Position numbers and translations under genes: made by a program
Notes under the pieces: model-generated
Told to the model about the DNA's origin: nothing
The model's database searches: none
What the model saw: only the letters and a program-made list of their open reading frames with translations
Origin: JAHRAW01 sp965226545
GTDB taxonomy: Bacteria > Pseudomonadota > Gammaproteobacteria > Arenicellales > Poriferihabitantaceae
DNA length: 64,000 nucleotides
Direction: 5' to 3'
Assembly (NCBI GenBank): GCA_965226545.1
Contig: OZ245364.1
Span: 1,922,001 to 1,986,000 of the forward strand
Part shown: one piece after another, positions 34,640 to 44,012 of the stretch
Position numbering within the stretch: the first letter of the stretch is position 1
How the letters are laid out: each line of letters opens with the position of its first letter

Positions 34640-37600
34640 ATGCCAAAAATGAACAACACCTCCAAACCGCGCGGCTTTATCGAAATCCGCGGGGCGCGCA
34701 CGCACAACTTGCGCGGCATTGATTTGGATTTGCCGCGCGAACAATTGATTGTGTTGACCGGGTTGTCCGGTTCGGGAAAATCTTCGTTGGCGTTCGATAC
34801 GATTTACGCCGAAGGGCAGCGGCGGTATGTCGAATCATTGTCGACTTATGCGCGGCAATTTTTATCGCTGATGGAAAAGCCGGATGTCGATTTGATTGAA
34901 GGCTTGTCGCCGGCGATTAGCATCGAACAAAAATCCTCGTCGCACAACCCGCGTTCGACGGTCGGCACGGTCACCGAAATTTACGATTATCTGCGCCTGC
35001 TGTTTGCGCGCGTCGGCGAGCCGCGTTGCCCGCAACATGATGTCGCCTTGGCCGCGCAAACCGTCAGCCAAATGGTCGACCAAATCGCCGCCCTGCCCGA
35101 CGGCGCGCGATTGTTGTTGCTGGCGCCGGTGGTGAAACAGCGCAAGGGCGAATTCCAACAACTGCTCGGTGAACTGCATTCGCAGGGGTTTGTGCGCGCG
35201 TTGATTGACGGCGCAAGCGTCGAGTTGGACAAGCCGCCAAAATTGGACAAGCGTTACAAACACGACATCGAGGTTATCGTCGACCGCGTGGTCGCGCGCG
35301 CCGACAATCAACAACGCATCGCCGAATCGCTCGAAACCGCATTGGCGTTGACCGACGGGTCGGCGCGCGCGCAAGTGTTAAACGAATCGCGCGAGGCCGT
35401 CGATTCACTTTTATTCTCGGCAAAGTTTGCCTGCCCGCATTGCGGCTATAGTTTGGATGAACTCGAGCCGCGTTTGTTTTCGTTTAACAACCCGGCCGGC
35501 GCCTGCGAAGATTGCGACGGGCTTGGCGTGCGGCAATTTTTTGACCCGCAACGCATCGTGCACAACCCGTCGTTGTCGCTGGCCGCCGGCGCAATTCGCG
35601 GCTGGGACAGACGCAACGCTTATTATTTTTCACAATTGTCATGCCTTGCGCGGCATTATCGATTCGACATCGATGCGCCGTTTAATCGGTTGCGCGCGGC
35701 CGACCAACAGCGCGTGTTGTACGGCAGCGGCGACGAACTGATTAATTTTGTATACGCGCGTCCCGAACGCAAATATCAACGCCGCCATGCATTCGAAGGC
35801 GTCATCAACGCGATTGAACGCCGCTACCGCGAAACCGATTCGGGCGCGGTGCGCGAGGAATTGGCAAAAGGCCTCAACACCAAAACCTGCGAAACTTGTC
35901 AAGGCAGTCGCTTGCGGCTGGGCGCGCGCCATGTGTTTATCGGCGGGCGCACGATTGACCAACTCGCCGGCTTGCCGGTCGAACAATCGCTGGCGTTTTT
36001 TAAACAACTCACCTTGCCGGGGCGACGCGCCGCGATTGCCGACAAAATCGTGCGCGAAATTGTCGCGCGGCTCGGCTTCTTAACCAATGTCGGCTTGAAC
36101 TATCTCTCGCTGTCGCGCGCCGCCGAAACATTGTCGGGCGGCGAAGCGCAGCGCATTCGACTCGCATCGCAAATCGGCTCGGGGTTGGTCGGCGTGATGT
36201 ATGTGTTGGATGAACCGTCCATCGGTTTGCATCAGCGCGACAACGCCAAATTGCTCGATACGCTGTTTCATCTGCGCGACCTTGGCAACACCGTGATTGT
36301 CGTCGAACACGATGAAGAGGCGATTCGCAGCGCCGATTATGTCGTCGATTTGGGCCCCGGCGCCGGTCGGCACGGCGGTGCGGTGGTTGCATCCGGCGCA
36401 CCGAGTGTCATCGAAAAATGCGCGGAATCGTTAACCGGATTGTATTTAAGCGGACGCGAAGCGATTCATCCGCCGACGCAACGCAAAACGCCGGCGCCCG
36501 ACAAGATGTTGACGATTCGCGGCGCCAGCGGCAACAACTTAAAAAACATCAACGCGCAAATTCCGGTCGGGCTGCTGACCTGCATCACCGGCGTATCCGG
36601 CTCGGGCAAATCGACGCTGGTCAACGGCACTTTATATCCGGCGGTCGCGCGCCAATTAAAACTGCAGCGCGCCACGCCGCAACCGCATAAAGCCATCGAC
36701 GGGTTGACGCATTTTGACAAAATTATTTCGATTGACCAAAGCCCGATTGGACGCACGCCGCGCTCCAACCCGGCGACTTACACCGGGTTGTTTACGCCGA
36801 TTCGCGATTTGTTCGCCGGCGCACAGGAAAGCCGCGCGCGCGGTTATGCGCCCGGACGGTTTTCGTTTAATGTGCCCGGCGGGCGTTGCGAAGCCTGCGG
36901 CGGCGACGGATTGATTCGCGTCGAGATGCATTTTTTGCCGGACATCTATGTGCCGTGCGATGAATGCAAAGGCAGCCGCTACAATCGCGAGACGCTCGAC
37001 ATTCGCTACAAAGGCAAAAACATCAGCGAAGTGTTGGCGATGACCATCGAGGATGCCGCGAAGTTTTTTGCGCCGGTGCCGATGATTGCCGGCAAACTCC
37101 AAACCTTGATGGCCGTCGGGCTCGGCTACATCACGCTCGGGCAAAGCGCGACCACGCTGTCCGGCGGCGAAGCGCAACGCGTTAAGTTGTCGCGCGAATT
37201 GTCCAAACGCGACACCGGACGCACGATGTATGTGTTGGATGAACCGACCACCGGTTTGCATTTTCACGACATTCGCCAATTGCTCACGGTGTTGCATCGC
37301 CTGCGCGACCAGGACAACACGGTGGTGGTGATTGAACACAATTTGGATGTGATTAAAACCGCCGATTGGTTGATTGATTTGGGCCCCGAAGGCGGCGAAG
37401 GCGGCGGGCAAATCATCGCCTGCGGCACGCCCGAACAAGTCGCCCAAAGCCGACAATCGCACACCGGTCGTTACTTGGCGCAAATGTTAAAACGCACCGC
37501 CAAAACCGCGGCGGCGAATAAAGGCGCGGGGAAAACTGCGGGCAAGGTGACAAAGAAGGTTGCGGCGAAAGTTTCGTCGAAAGTTTCGACTAGAGTTGCG

Positions 37601-37690
37601 AAGAAGATTAAAAGTAAATCCGCAAGCAAAACGGTAACTAAGCCCGCACCAAAAACATCGCGCGCAAAAAACGCCAAACGCGCGGCTTGA
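34640..37690 (+). CDS. uvrA: UvrABC excinuclease subunit A with basic C-terminal tail
   Basis: About 1016 residues; the damage-sensing ATPase of nucleotide excision repair. Two ABC modules: the first Walker A is GLSGSGKSSLAF, the second GVSGSGKSTL, and signature LSGGEAQR occurs twice. Zinc modules CPHCGYSL...CEDCDG and CEACGGDGLIRVEMHF...CDECKG are intact. ATG at 34640 is chosen, past the predicted promoter. The UvrA core ends at RYLAQMLK; it is followed by ~64 extra residues almost entirely Lys, Ala, Ser, Thr and Val (KVTKKVAAKVSSKVSTRVAKK-type repeats), resembling histone H1 tails. E. coli UvrA (940 residues) lacks it. Confidence 0.97.
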   Translation: MPKMNNTSKPRGFIEIRGARTHNLRGIDLDLPREQLIVLTGLSGSGKSSLAFDTIYAEGQRRYVESLSTYARQFLSLMEKPDVDLIEGLSPAISIEQKSSSHNPRSTVGTVTEIYDYLRLLFARVGEPRCPQHDVALAAQTVSQMVDQIAALPDGARLLLLAPVVKQRKGEFQQLLGELHSQGFVRALIDGASVELDKPPKLDKRYKHDIEVIVDRVVARADNQQRIAESLETALALTDGSARAQVLNESREAVDSLLFSAKFACPHCGYSLDELEPRLFSFNNPAGACEDCDGLGVRQFFDPQRIVHNPSLSLAAGAIRGWDRRNAYYFSQLSCLARHYRFDIDAPFNRLRAADQQRVLYGSGDELINFVYARPERKYQRRHAFEGVINAIERRYRETDSGAVREELAKGLNTKTCETCQGSRLRLGARHVFIGGRTIDQLAGLPVEQSLAFFKQLTLPGRRAAIADKIVREIVARLGFLTNVGLNYLSLSRAAETLSGGEAQRIRLASQIGSGLVGVMYVLDEPSIGLHQRDNAKLLDTLFHLRDLGNTVIVVEHDEEAIRSADYVVDLGPGAGRHGGAVVASGAPSVIEKCAESLTGLYLSGREAIHPPTQRKTPAPDKMLTIRGASGNNLKNINAQIPVGLLTCITGVSGSGKSTLVNGTLYPAVARQLKLQRATPQPHKAIDGLTHFDKIISIDQSPIGRTPRSNPATYTGLFTPIRDLFAGAQESRARGYAPGRFSFNVPGGRCEACGGDGLIRVEMHFLPDIYVPCDECKGSRYNRETLDIRYKGKNISEVLAMTIEDAAKFFAPVPMIAGKLQTLMAVGLGYITLGQSATTLSGGEAQRVKLSRELSKRDTGRTMYVLDEPTTGLHFHDIRQLLTVLHRLRDQDNTVVVIEHNLDVIKTADWLIDLGPEGGEGGGQIIACGTPEQVAQSRQSHTGRYLAQMLKRTAKTAAANKGAGKTAGKVTKKVAAKVSSKVSTRVAKKIKSKSASKTVTKPAPKTSRAKNAKRAA

Positions 37691-37724
37691 TGCGAATGGT
37701 GACTTAATAAATTACGATTGGTAA

Positions 37725-37805
37725 GTGATGGATTACAAGTGCAAAGTAAAAGTGACAAATAATAAATAATAAATAACAAATAACAAATGCAATTAATAAT
37801 TGACA
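37725..37805. repeat. AT-rich repeats (aataaat units) between uvrA and relA
   Basis: Repeated aataaata/aacaaata units fill the gap between the convergent uvrA and relA genes. No terminator-like hairpin was seen. Confidence 0.65.
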
Positions 37806-37830
37806 ACTGCAAAGTAACAAACAACCACCC

Positions 37831-40098
37831 TCACCCCATGCGCTGCACTCGCACGATGCCGGCAATGCCGCCCAAATCGCGCATGATTTTTTTCAGCGTA
37901 TCGACCCCGCCGATTGCAACGCGCAACCGAATGGTTGCGTTGTCATCGGCGTCGGTGTCCAGCGTCAACCGCAACACCGCGACATCGCGTTCATTAAGAA
38001 AGCGCGTGACATCATGCAATAAATCGCCGCGATTAAAACCAATCAACCGAATATCGACCGGATAAGCGTCGGCTTGCGCTTCATTCCATTGCACTTCAAT
38101 CAATCGCGCGCGTTTGGCGGACGGCAGGTTGCGCACATTGTTGCAATCGCGGCGATGAATGCTGACGCCGCGTCCGCCGGTGACAAAGCCGACAATCGCA
38201 TCGCCGGGCAACGGGCTGCAGCAATGCGCCATGCGCGTCACCAAGTTGTCGACTCCGCCGATGCGCACGCCGGCGCCGGGCGCGCGGGGCGGAGGTTTTT
38301 TCAGCGCGACTTTTGCGCCGCATGAATCGCGCGCCGCATCGATGCGTCGTTGATGCGGCGCAAGCGCGCGCGACACTTTGAAATCGCCGGCGCCGATGGC
38401 CGCAAGCAGGTCGTCTGTTTTTTGGAAATGCGCGGCGCGCGCAATCTTGTCATAACTCAATTCATCCAACCCCAGCCGCGACAATTCGCGCTCGAGCAAT
38501 GCGCGCCCTTCGACCGCATGCTGCGCAAAATCGGCGCGCTTAAACCACGCGGCAATGCGCGCACGGGCGCGGCGGGTGCGCACATACCCCAACTCGGCGC
38601 GCAACCAATCGCGACTCGGCGCGCCGTTTTTGACGGTGTGAATATGCACTTGTTCGCCGCTGACCAACGCGCGGTTTAACGCGCGCATCTTGCCGTCGAC
38701 ATGCGCGCCTCGGGTTGCATGCCCGACTTGAGTGTGAATCGCATAAGCAAAATCCAACGGCGTGGCGTCGTTCGGCAAATCAATCACCATGCCTTTGGGG
38801 GTGAATACATAAATGCGCCGCGCACTTGGCGCGTCACTGGTTGCATTGTTCGATGCCTTGCGTGATGAATTGTTCGACGCATTATTCGATTCGTCACCCC
38901 GCGCATCGTTCGATCCATCATCCGCTTGCGCGCTATGCAAGTCGTCTTGCCACTGCAGCAATTGCCGCAAGCGCAACACCTTTTGGGTTAAGTCATCATC
39001 GTCGCGCAATGATTCTTTATAACGCCAATGCGCGGCGCCGCCGAGTTCGCTTTGTTGATGCATGGCGCGCGTGCGGATTTGAATCTCGACCACCTTGTTG
39101 TGCGGCCCGGTGACCACGCTGTGAATCGATTGATAACCGTTCGGTTTGGGCGTGGCGATGTAATCGGAAAACTGCGCGGCAAAATGACGCCAGCGGGTAT
39201 GCACCGCCGCCAACGCCGCATAACAATCGTCGGCATCATCGACAATCACGCGCACCGCGCGCAAATCCTGCAGGTCATCGAACGCCAACCCTTTGCGCCG
39301 CATTTTTTTCCAAATGCCGTATAAATGTTTTGGCCGACCATGCACTTCGGCGCGAATTTTTTGCGCCGCCAACAACGCGCGCAATTCATCGCACAACGCA
39401 CCGATGTAACTTTCGCGCAACGCGCGTTTTTCATCGAGTTGCGCAGCCAGCAGACGATAGTCGCGCGGATGCAAACAACGAAACGCGCCATCCTCCAACC
39501 GCCACTTCAACGCACCCACGCCAAGCCGATTGGCAAGCGGCGCATACACTTCCAATGTCACCCGCCCAAGTCGATGCAAGTGTTCGAGTTTAGTTTCGAG
39601 TTTAGTTTCGAGTTTAGATTCGCGTTCAACCTGTTGTTTGCCAACCGCCGCATCGCCGGCATCGACCAACGCCGCGCGCAACTCGACAAGATGGCGCGCC
39701 AATTCAATCAACACCACGCGCACATCATCAACCATCGATATCAACATCTTGCGCAAGTTTTCTTCGTTGACCTGTGCGCGTTGTGCGCCGCGCGTCTGCG
39801 CCAATTCGGAAAGTTGCCGCAAGCGCGCGCCATGCATCAACAATGTCACGGTCACTTCGCCGAATTGTTTTTGCAACTGCGCGCGTTCCTCCTCAGTCAA
39901 CGGCCACAACGGCTGCAACAACGCGCCCAACAAACATTGCGAATCGACGCCAATCTGCGCAAGCGTGTCGACCATCGCATCACCCAAGCGCAATGCATCC
40001 GCGCCGTCGCGACGACACTCGGCAAGCACCCAACGGCGCGCGGCGGACAAATCGAATTCGCGCGCGGTCGGTGACGGTGGTGCGGCTTCTTGCAACAA
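37831..40098 (-). CDS. relA: RelA-type (p)ppGpp synthetase
   Basis: A 755-residue stringent-response enzyme. The N-terminal hydrolase-like domain lacks the HD...ED catalytic residues, as in RelA rather than SpoT (MLISMVDDVRVVLIELARHL, YAPLANRLGVGALKWRLED). The synthetase domain is intact (YGIWKKMRRKGLAFDDLQDLRAVRVIV, FSDYIATPKPNGYQSIHSVV, VEIQIRTRAMHQQSELG). TGS (IYVFTPKGMVIDLPNDATPLDFAYAIHTQVGH), the zinc-finger-like region with HCCSPLPGDAIVGF, and the C-terminal ACT/RRM follow. Two unusual insertions are a KLETKLETKLE repeat (~165-175) and an Asn/Ser/Asp-rich stretch before TGS. Confidence 0.95.
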   Translation of the reverse strand: MLQEAAPPSPTAREFDLSAARRWVLAECRRDGADALRLGDAMVDTLAQIGVDSQCLLGALLQPLWPLTEEERAQLQKQFGEVTVTLLMHGARLRQLSELAQTRGAQRAQVNEENLRKMLISMVDDVRVVLIELARHLVELRAALVDAGDAAVGKQQVERESKLETKLETKLEHLHRLGRVTLEVYAPLANRLGVGALKWRLEDGAFRCLHPRDYRLLAAQLDEKRALRESYIGALCDELRALLAAQKIRAEVHGRPKHLYGIWKKMRRKGLAFDDLQDLRAVRVIVDDADDCYAALAAVHTRWRHFAAQFSDYIATPKPNGYQSIHSVVTGPHNKVVEIQIRTRAMHQQSELGGAAHWRYKESLRDDDDLTQKVLRLRQLLQWQDDLHSAQADDGSNDARGDESNNASNNSSRKASNNATSDAPSARRIYVFTPKGMVIDLPNDATPLDFAYAIHTQVGHATRGAHVDGKMRALNRALVSGEQVHIHTVKNGAPSRDWLRAELGYVRTRRARARIAAWFKRADFAQHAVEGRALLERELSRLGLDELSYDKIARAAHFQKTDDLLAAIGAGDFKVSRALAPHQRRIDAARDSCGAKVALKKPPPRAPGAGVRIGGVDNLVTRMAHCCSPLPGDAIVGFVTGGRGVSIHRRDCNNVRNLPSAKRARLIEVQWNEAQADAYPVDIRLIGFNRGDLLHDVTRFLNERDVAVLRLTLDTDADDNATIRLRVAIGGVDTLKKIMRDLGGIAGIVRVQRMG

Positions 40099-40426
40099 AT
40101 GCGTAACTCCCGATGATGCAATGGCGTTTGCGGTGCGTTGTTTACATAACGATGACTATGACGATGAACGATACGCTGCGACACGACATTATGCGTTGCA
40201 ATGAATTGCGATATGTTGCGATATGTTGTGACAAGTGCGACACAGCGGCTGTACAGTACGGTGCGATGCGACACAGTACTGTTACATTGTGGCGCGCTTA
40301 ACAGAATGCAACCCGGTGAAACATTTCGCACTGTGCACCGTGCAAGTACAAATGCAAGTGCAAGTAAAAGTAAAAGTACAGTGCAAGTACAAGCACAAGT
40401 TTAAATCAAATTTAAACCAACTTAAA
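40099..40426. other. Repeat-rich gap between xerD and relA
   Basis: About 330 bases with no supported gene. From 40330 to 40405 there is a clear run of six-base aagtgc/aagtac/aagtaa-type units. 40140-40290 contains imperfect repeats of gcgatatgttg and tgcgacac. Confidence 0.6.
40330..40405. repeat. Hexamer repeat tract (gcaagt/gtacaa family)
   Basis: Units such as gcaagtacaaat and gcaagtgcaagtaaaagt repeat for about 75 bases. GCAAGT is the same hexamer that forms the Ala-Ser run in mtaB. Confidence 0.75.
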
Positions 40427-41329
40427 CTAACCGCGCGGATGATGTTGTTGATGCAATGTTTTCAGCCGCGCCGCGGCGACGTGGGTGTAAATTTGCGTAG
40501 TCGACAAACTGGAATGCCCGAGCAACATCTGCACGCTGCGCAAATCGGCGCCGTGATTAATCAGATGCGTTGCGAATGCATGGCGCAACGTATGCGGAGA
40601 AATTTCGGCGCGGATGCCGGCGGCGACGGCGTGGCGGCGCAGGTTGTGCCAAAACGCCTGCCGCGTCATCGCGCCGCCGCGACGGGTGACAAACACCGCC
40701 GCGCTCAACCGCGCGCCGAGCAACTCCAACCGCGCGCCGGTTAAATAACGCGCAAGATAATCGATGGCTTGTTCGCCCAGCGGCACCAGCCGCTCCTTGT
40801 CGCCCTTGCCGGTGACGCGGCACAGCCCATTGGTAACATCCAACTGCGACAACTGCAGCGCAACCATTTCGCTGACGCGCAAGCCGGTTGCATACAGCGT
40901 CTCAATCATCGCGCGGTCGCGCAAGCCGAGCGCGGTGCTGATGTCGGGCGCGTCGAGTAACGTTTCGACTTCGCGTTCGGACAACACCTTCGGCAAGGCG
41001 CGCGTCGGCGGCGGCGCCGGCGCCTGCGCGGCCGGATTATGCGTCAACCATTCGGCGCGCACCGCGTGACGATAAAAGCGTTTGACGCTCGACAACGCGC
41101 GCGCCGCGCTGCGATTCGACGCCAATGCGCGTTTGTCGCGCAAGTATTCGCGCACGCGTTCGGCATCGGCATCGAGCAACGATGAATTGCGCGCGTCTAA
41201 CCATGCCGCGAATTTAATTAAATCGCGCCGATACGCGTCGAGCGTGTTGGCGGACAAGCCGGCTTCGAGCCACAACGAATCGATGAATGCATCGATGTGC
41301 GCGTCATCAAAGCGCGCGCGCGCGTTCAT
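40427..41329 (-). CDS. xerD: Site-specific tyrosine recombinase XerD
   Basis: A 300-residue recombinase that resolves chromosome dimers at dif with XerC. The N-terminal SAM-like domain has IDAFIDSLWLEAGLSANTLDAYRRDL, the XerD rather than XerC form. Catalytic residues are visible: Arg in ATGLRVSEMVALQL, Lys in GKGDKERLVPLG, HTLRHAFATH, LLGHSSLSTTQIYTHV with the tyrosine nucleophile. The ATG overlaps the stop of the upstream gene, so it is in an operon with the secreted repeat protein. It is not linked to the island, so it is not an island integrase. Confidence 0.95.
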   Translation of the reverse strand: MNARARFDDAHIDAFIDSLWLEAGLSANTLDAYRRDLIKFAAWLDARNSSLLDADAERVREYLRDKRALASNRSAARALSSVKRFYRHAVRAEWLTHNPAAQAPAPPPTRALPKVLSEREVETLLDAPDISTALGLRDRAMIETLYATGLRVSEMVALQLSQLDVTNGLCRVTGKGDKERLVPLGEQAIDYLARYLTGARLELLGARLSAAVFVTRRGGAMTRQAFWHNLRRHAVAAGIRAEISPHTLRHAFATHLINHGADLRSVQMLLGHSSLSTTQIYTHVAAARLKTLHQQHHPRG

Positions 41330-43401
41330 CGCGACGACGGCGTGCGCTGCGTCGATTGGCGCAACGCAAGTTGCTGCAGTTTTTGTCGCAACGCGCTTTT
41401 GCGCGATTCATCCGGCGCGCGCGCAAGCAAATCGCGGTACAAGCGCGCGGCGTCGGCAAACAAGCCGGCATCGGCAAGCGCATCGGCGGCGCGATGACGC
41501 GCGGCGACGCCCCAATGGTCGAAGCCGTCGGCTTGCATCAACGCCGAATGCAAAAACAATCCGGCGGCGCGGTCGTGTTGCCCGACGCCTTGATACGACT
41601 CGGCAAGCCAAAAGGCGATTTCGCGGCGATGTTTGCCGCGCGGCGCGCGCGCGTCGATTTTATGCAGCAACTGCAGCGCAAGTTGATGTTCGCCGACGGT
41701 CTGCAAATCAAACACCGGCTGCAGCACCGCGTCGGTTTGGGCGGCGTTAAGCGTGTCGTGTTGGTCGAGCCAGTTATGCAATTGCGCCGCGCCGCGCGCG
41801 CGCCGTCCGGCAAAGATGTCGATGCGCCCGGCTTGCAGCGGCCAATCGGCGCTTTCGGTCAACGCGCGCGACTCAGTCGACAACTGCACCGCGGCAACCG
41901 CGGCCAATTGCGTATCGCCCTTTTCAAACGCATGCGCCGACAACCGCAACCAAGCGTCGGCGCCGAGCGACAACGCGCCAAGCGGCGCATCATCGCCGAA
42001 CATTTGCTTAATTAAATCGCCGCGCCGCACATCGATAACCGCGCGCACATAACCGTCAGCCGCGCGCCGCCGCAGTTGCGGCGAGTCGGCGGTCGCGGCA
42101 ACATGCGCAAACCATGCGCGCCGCGTGATTTTTTGTTCGGGCGGCAGTTGCGTCGCATGCGCAAGCCAAGCGCGGTCGTCGCCGATGAGCAGCCCGAGTT
42201 GATTGGCTTGCTTTTGCGCGAACTTGCCGTAGGCGTCCGCCAATTCATCCGCGCTGTGCGTCGGATACAACGCAAATTGCGCGGCGGCGGTTGGCGGCGC
42301 AATCAAATAATTTTCCAATGCGTCGATGAGATTGCCGAGTCGGTCGCCGGTTTTTGCAGCCGCCGTTATCAACGCATAAACATCACGCGGCGGCAATTTC
42401 CCGGGCGATGATTGCAACAACGCACGCGCGCGCGCGCGCACTTCGCGGCCGCTTAAGGTTTGATTATTAAGCCGCGCGGTCAACCGCAACAAACGCGCGC
42501 GCGGACGGTCGAACGGCGCAAGCAGATTAATCGCCGCATCGTTGTCGCCGGAGTTAATCAGCACCGCCGCGCTCAACAACGCCGATTCGATTCCCGGCTC
42601 GCCGTAATCGCGGCGAAACTTCGCCATCGCAACGCGCGCATCGGCAAGCAACCCATCGGTCAAATACGCCGCGACCAACGCTTGACGCAATTGACGTTGA
42701 TACAACGGCGAACGTTCATCGCCGCTCAATTCCTCGCGTATCAATCGCCGCGCATCCGGCGCGCGCCGCAATGCGGTAAGCGCGTCGATGGAATTTAACT
42801 TCGCGGCGCGGCGCATGCGCGGCGGAAAATCCGCCGGCATCAATTCGCAACGCGCCAACAACGCCCGCCAATCACCCTGCGCGCGATACAACGCCCATAA
42901 TTGCTGTTCCCATTCGAACCATTGCTCGGTCGGCGATTGCGGCGGCGCACGGTTTTCGAGAATCGCGCGCGCCAACTCAAACACGCCAACGTGAATCAAT
43001 TCGCGCACGCGCGTTAATTCGGCCGAGGCGCGAGGGTTGGTGCGCGCATCATCGGTCGAGTGAGTCGATTGAATCGCGTTGCCTGATTGGTTACTCGACT
43101 TGGTCGAGTTAACCGCGTTATTCGACTTATTCGATTGGTTCGCCTCGACCGATTGATTCGAGACGACATCGTCAACCGCATCCGTCGCCGCGATGGATTG
43201 CGCCAATGGGGTTGGCGCGGCGGGCGTGTCGGGCGTGTCGGTGACGAGCGAGTTGATTGGCGAAGTCGAAGTGACCGTGCGCACTTCGCGCGGCGGATTA
43301 ACTTCGCGCGCGGCATCGGTTTGCGCAATCGCCAACGGCGCGCCCGCGGCGCAACCGACGAGCACTGCGCAATACGCGAGACGAATCATCTGAGCGGGCA
43401 T
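41326..43401 (-). CDS. Exported helical-repeat (TPR-like) protein of unknown function
   Basis: A 691-residue protein that I do not recognise. It starts with a signal peptide (hydrophobic ~6-24, ending PLAIAQ). A ~90-residue low-complexity Ser/Asn/Thr-rich segment follows (~45-135, NQSNKSNNAVNSTKSSNQSG). The remainder is alanine-rich helical repeat sequence resembling tetratricopeptide repeats, clearest near the C-terminus (IAFWLAESYQGVGQHDRAAGLFLHSAL ... AADALADAGLFADAARLYRDLLARAP). It is probably periplasmic or an outer-membrane-linked scaffold. Its stop overlaps the xerD start (ATGA), an odd pairing of an envelope protein with a recombinase. The second ATG (43389) is an equally good start. 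Confidence 0.7.
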   Translation of the reverse strand: MPAQMIRLAYCAVLVGCAAGAPLAIAQTDAAREVNPPREVRTVTSTSPINSLVTDTPDTPAAPTPLAQSIAATDAVDDVVSNQSVEANQSNKSNNAVNSTKSSNQSGNAIQSTHSTDDARTNPRASAELTRVRELIHVGVFELARAILENRAPPQSPTEQWFEWEQQLWALYRAQGDWRALLARCELMPADFPPRMRRAAKLNSIDALTALRRAPDARRLIREELSGDERSPLYQRQLRQALVAAYLTDGLLADARVAMAKFRRDYGEPGIESALLSAAVLINSGDNDAAINLLAPFDRPRARLLRLTARLNNQTLSGREVRARARALLQSSPGKLPPRDVYALITAAAKTGDRLGNLIDALENYLIAPPTAAAQFALYPTHSADELADAYGKFAQKQANQLGLLIGDDRAWLAHATQLPPEQKITRRAWFAHVAATADSPQLRRRAADGYVRAVIDVRRGDLIKQMFGDDAPLGALSLGADAWLRLSAHAFEKGDTQLAAVAAVQLSTESRALTESADWPLQAGRIDIFAGRRARGAAQLHNWLDQHDTLNAAQTDAVLQPVFDLQTVGEHQLALQLLHKIDARAPRGKHRREIAFWLAESYQGVGQHDRAAGLFLHSALMQADGFDHWGVAARHRAADALADAGLFADAARLYRDLLARAPDESRKSALRQKLQQLALRQSTQRTPSSR

Positions 43402-43512
43402 GACTGCATCGCGTCGCCGCGCCGCGGCCGTGCAATTACTGCGTCAGTATCGACGTCGACGGCGTCGACCCAATCATCGCCGACACAATTCGGCGCGGCT
43501 TCGGCGCGCGCA

Positions 43513-43893
43513 TTAACCGCCGACCTTTTCCTTGATGCGCGCGGCTTTGCCGGCGCGGTCGCGCAGATAATACAACTTGGCGCGCCGCACGGCGCCGCGG
43601 CGCACGACATCAATCGCGGCAATCATCGGGCTGTGCGTTTGGAAAACGCGCTCGACGCCTTCGCCGCCGGTGACTTTGCGCACCGTAAACGAAGAGTTCA
43701 AGCCGCGATTTTTCTTCGCCAACACGACGCCTTCATAGGCTTGCAACCGTTCGCGGTTGCCTTCGGTGACGCGCACCTGCACTTTGACCGTGTCGCCGGG
43801 GGCGAATGCGGGGAGATCCGATTTGCATTGTTCGCTTTCAATTTGCGCGATTAAACTCGCGCCGGCATTTGCATCATTCATAACAAACTCCAA
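43513..43893 (-). CDS. rplS: 50S ribosomal protein L19
   Basis: A 126-residue ribosomal protein at the 30S-50S interface. FAPGDTVKVQVRVTEGNRERLQAYEGVVLAKKNRGLNSSFTVRK, VERVFQTHSPMIAAIDVVRRGAVRRAKLYYLRDRAGKAARIKEK is the family sequence over almost its full length. The last gene of the rpsP-rimM-trmD-rplS operon. Confidence 0.97.
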   Translation of the reverse strand: MEFVMNDANAGASLIAQIESEQCKSDLPAFAPGDTVKVQVRVTEGNRERLQAYEGVVLAKKNRGLNSSFTVRKVTGGEGVERVFQTHSPMIAAIDVVRRGAVRRAKLYYLRDRAGKAARIKEKVGG

Positions 43894-44012
43894 GGGCGTA
43901 TGGTTGCGGTTAAAGTGACAGTTAAAGTTCAGTTAACAGTTCGAAGTGACGGTTGTCGATGGTGACGATTGTCGAAGCGACGGTTGCAATGACAAATGCG
44001 TTCAGTTTTGCT

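Noticed and set aside
39325..40074. 249-residue plus-strand ORF opposite relA
   Set aside because: Antisense of a clear RelA coding region; no conserved features or start signal.
40427..41329. Integrase of the restriction island
   Set aside because: Sequence and length fit the housekeeping XerD, and it lies 9 kb from the island among core genes.
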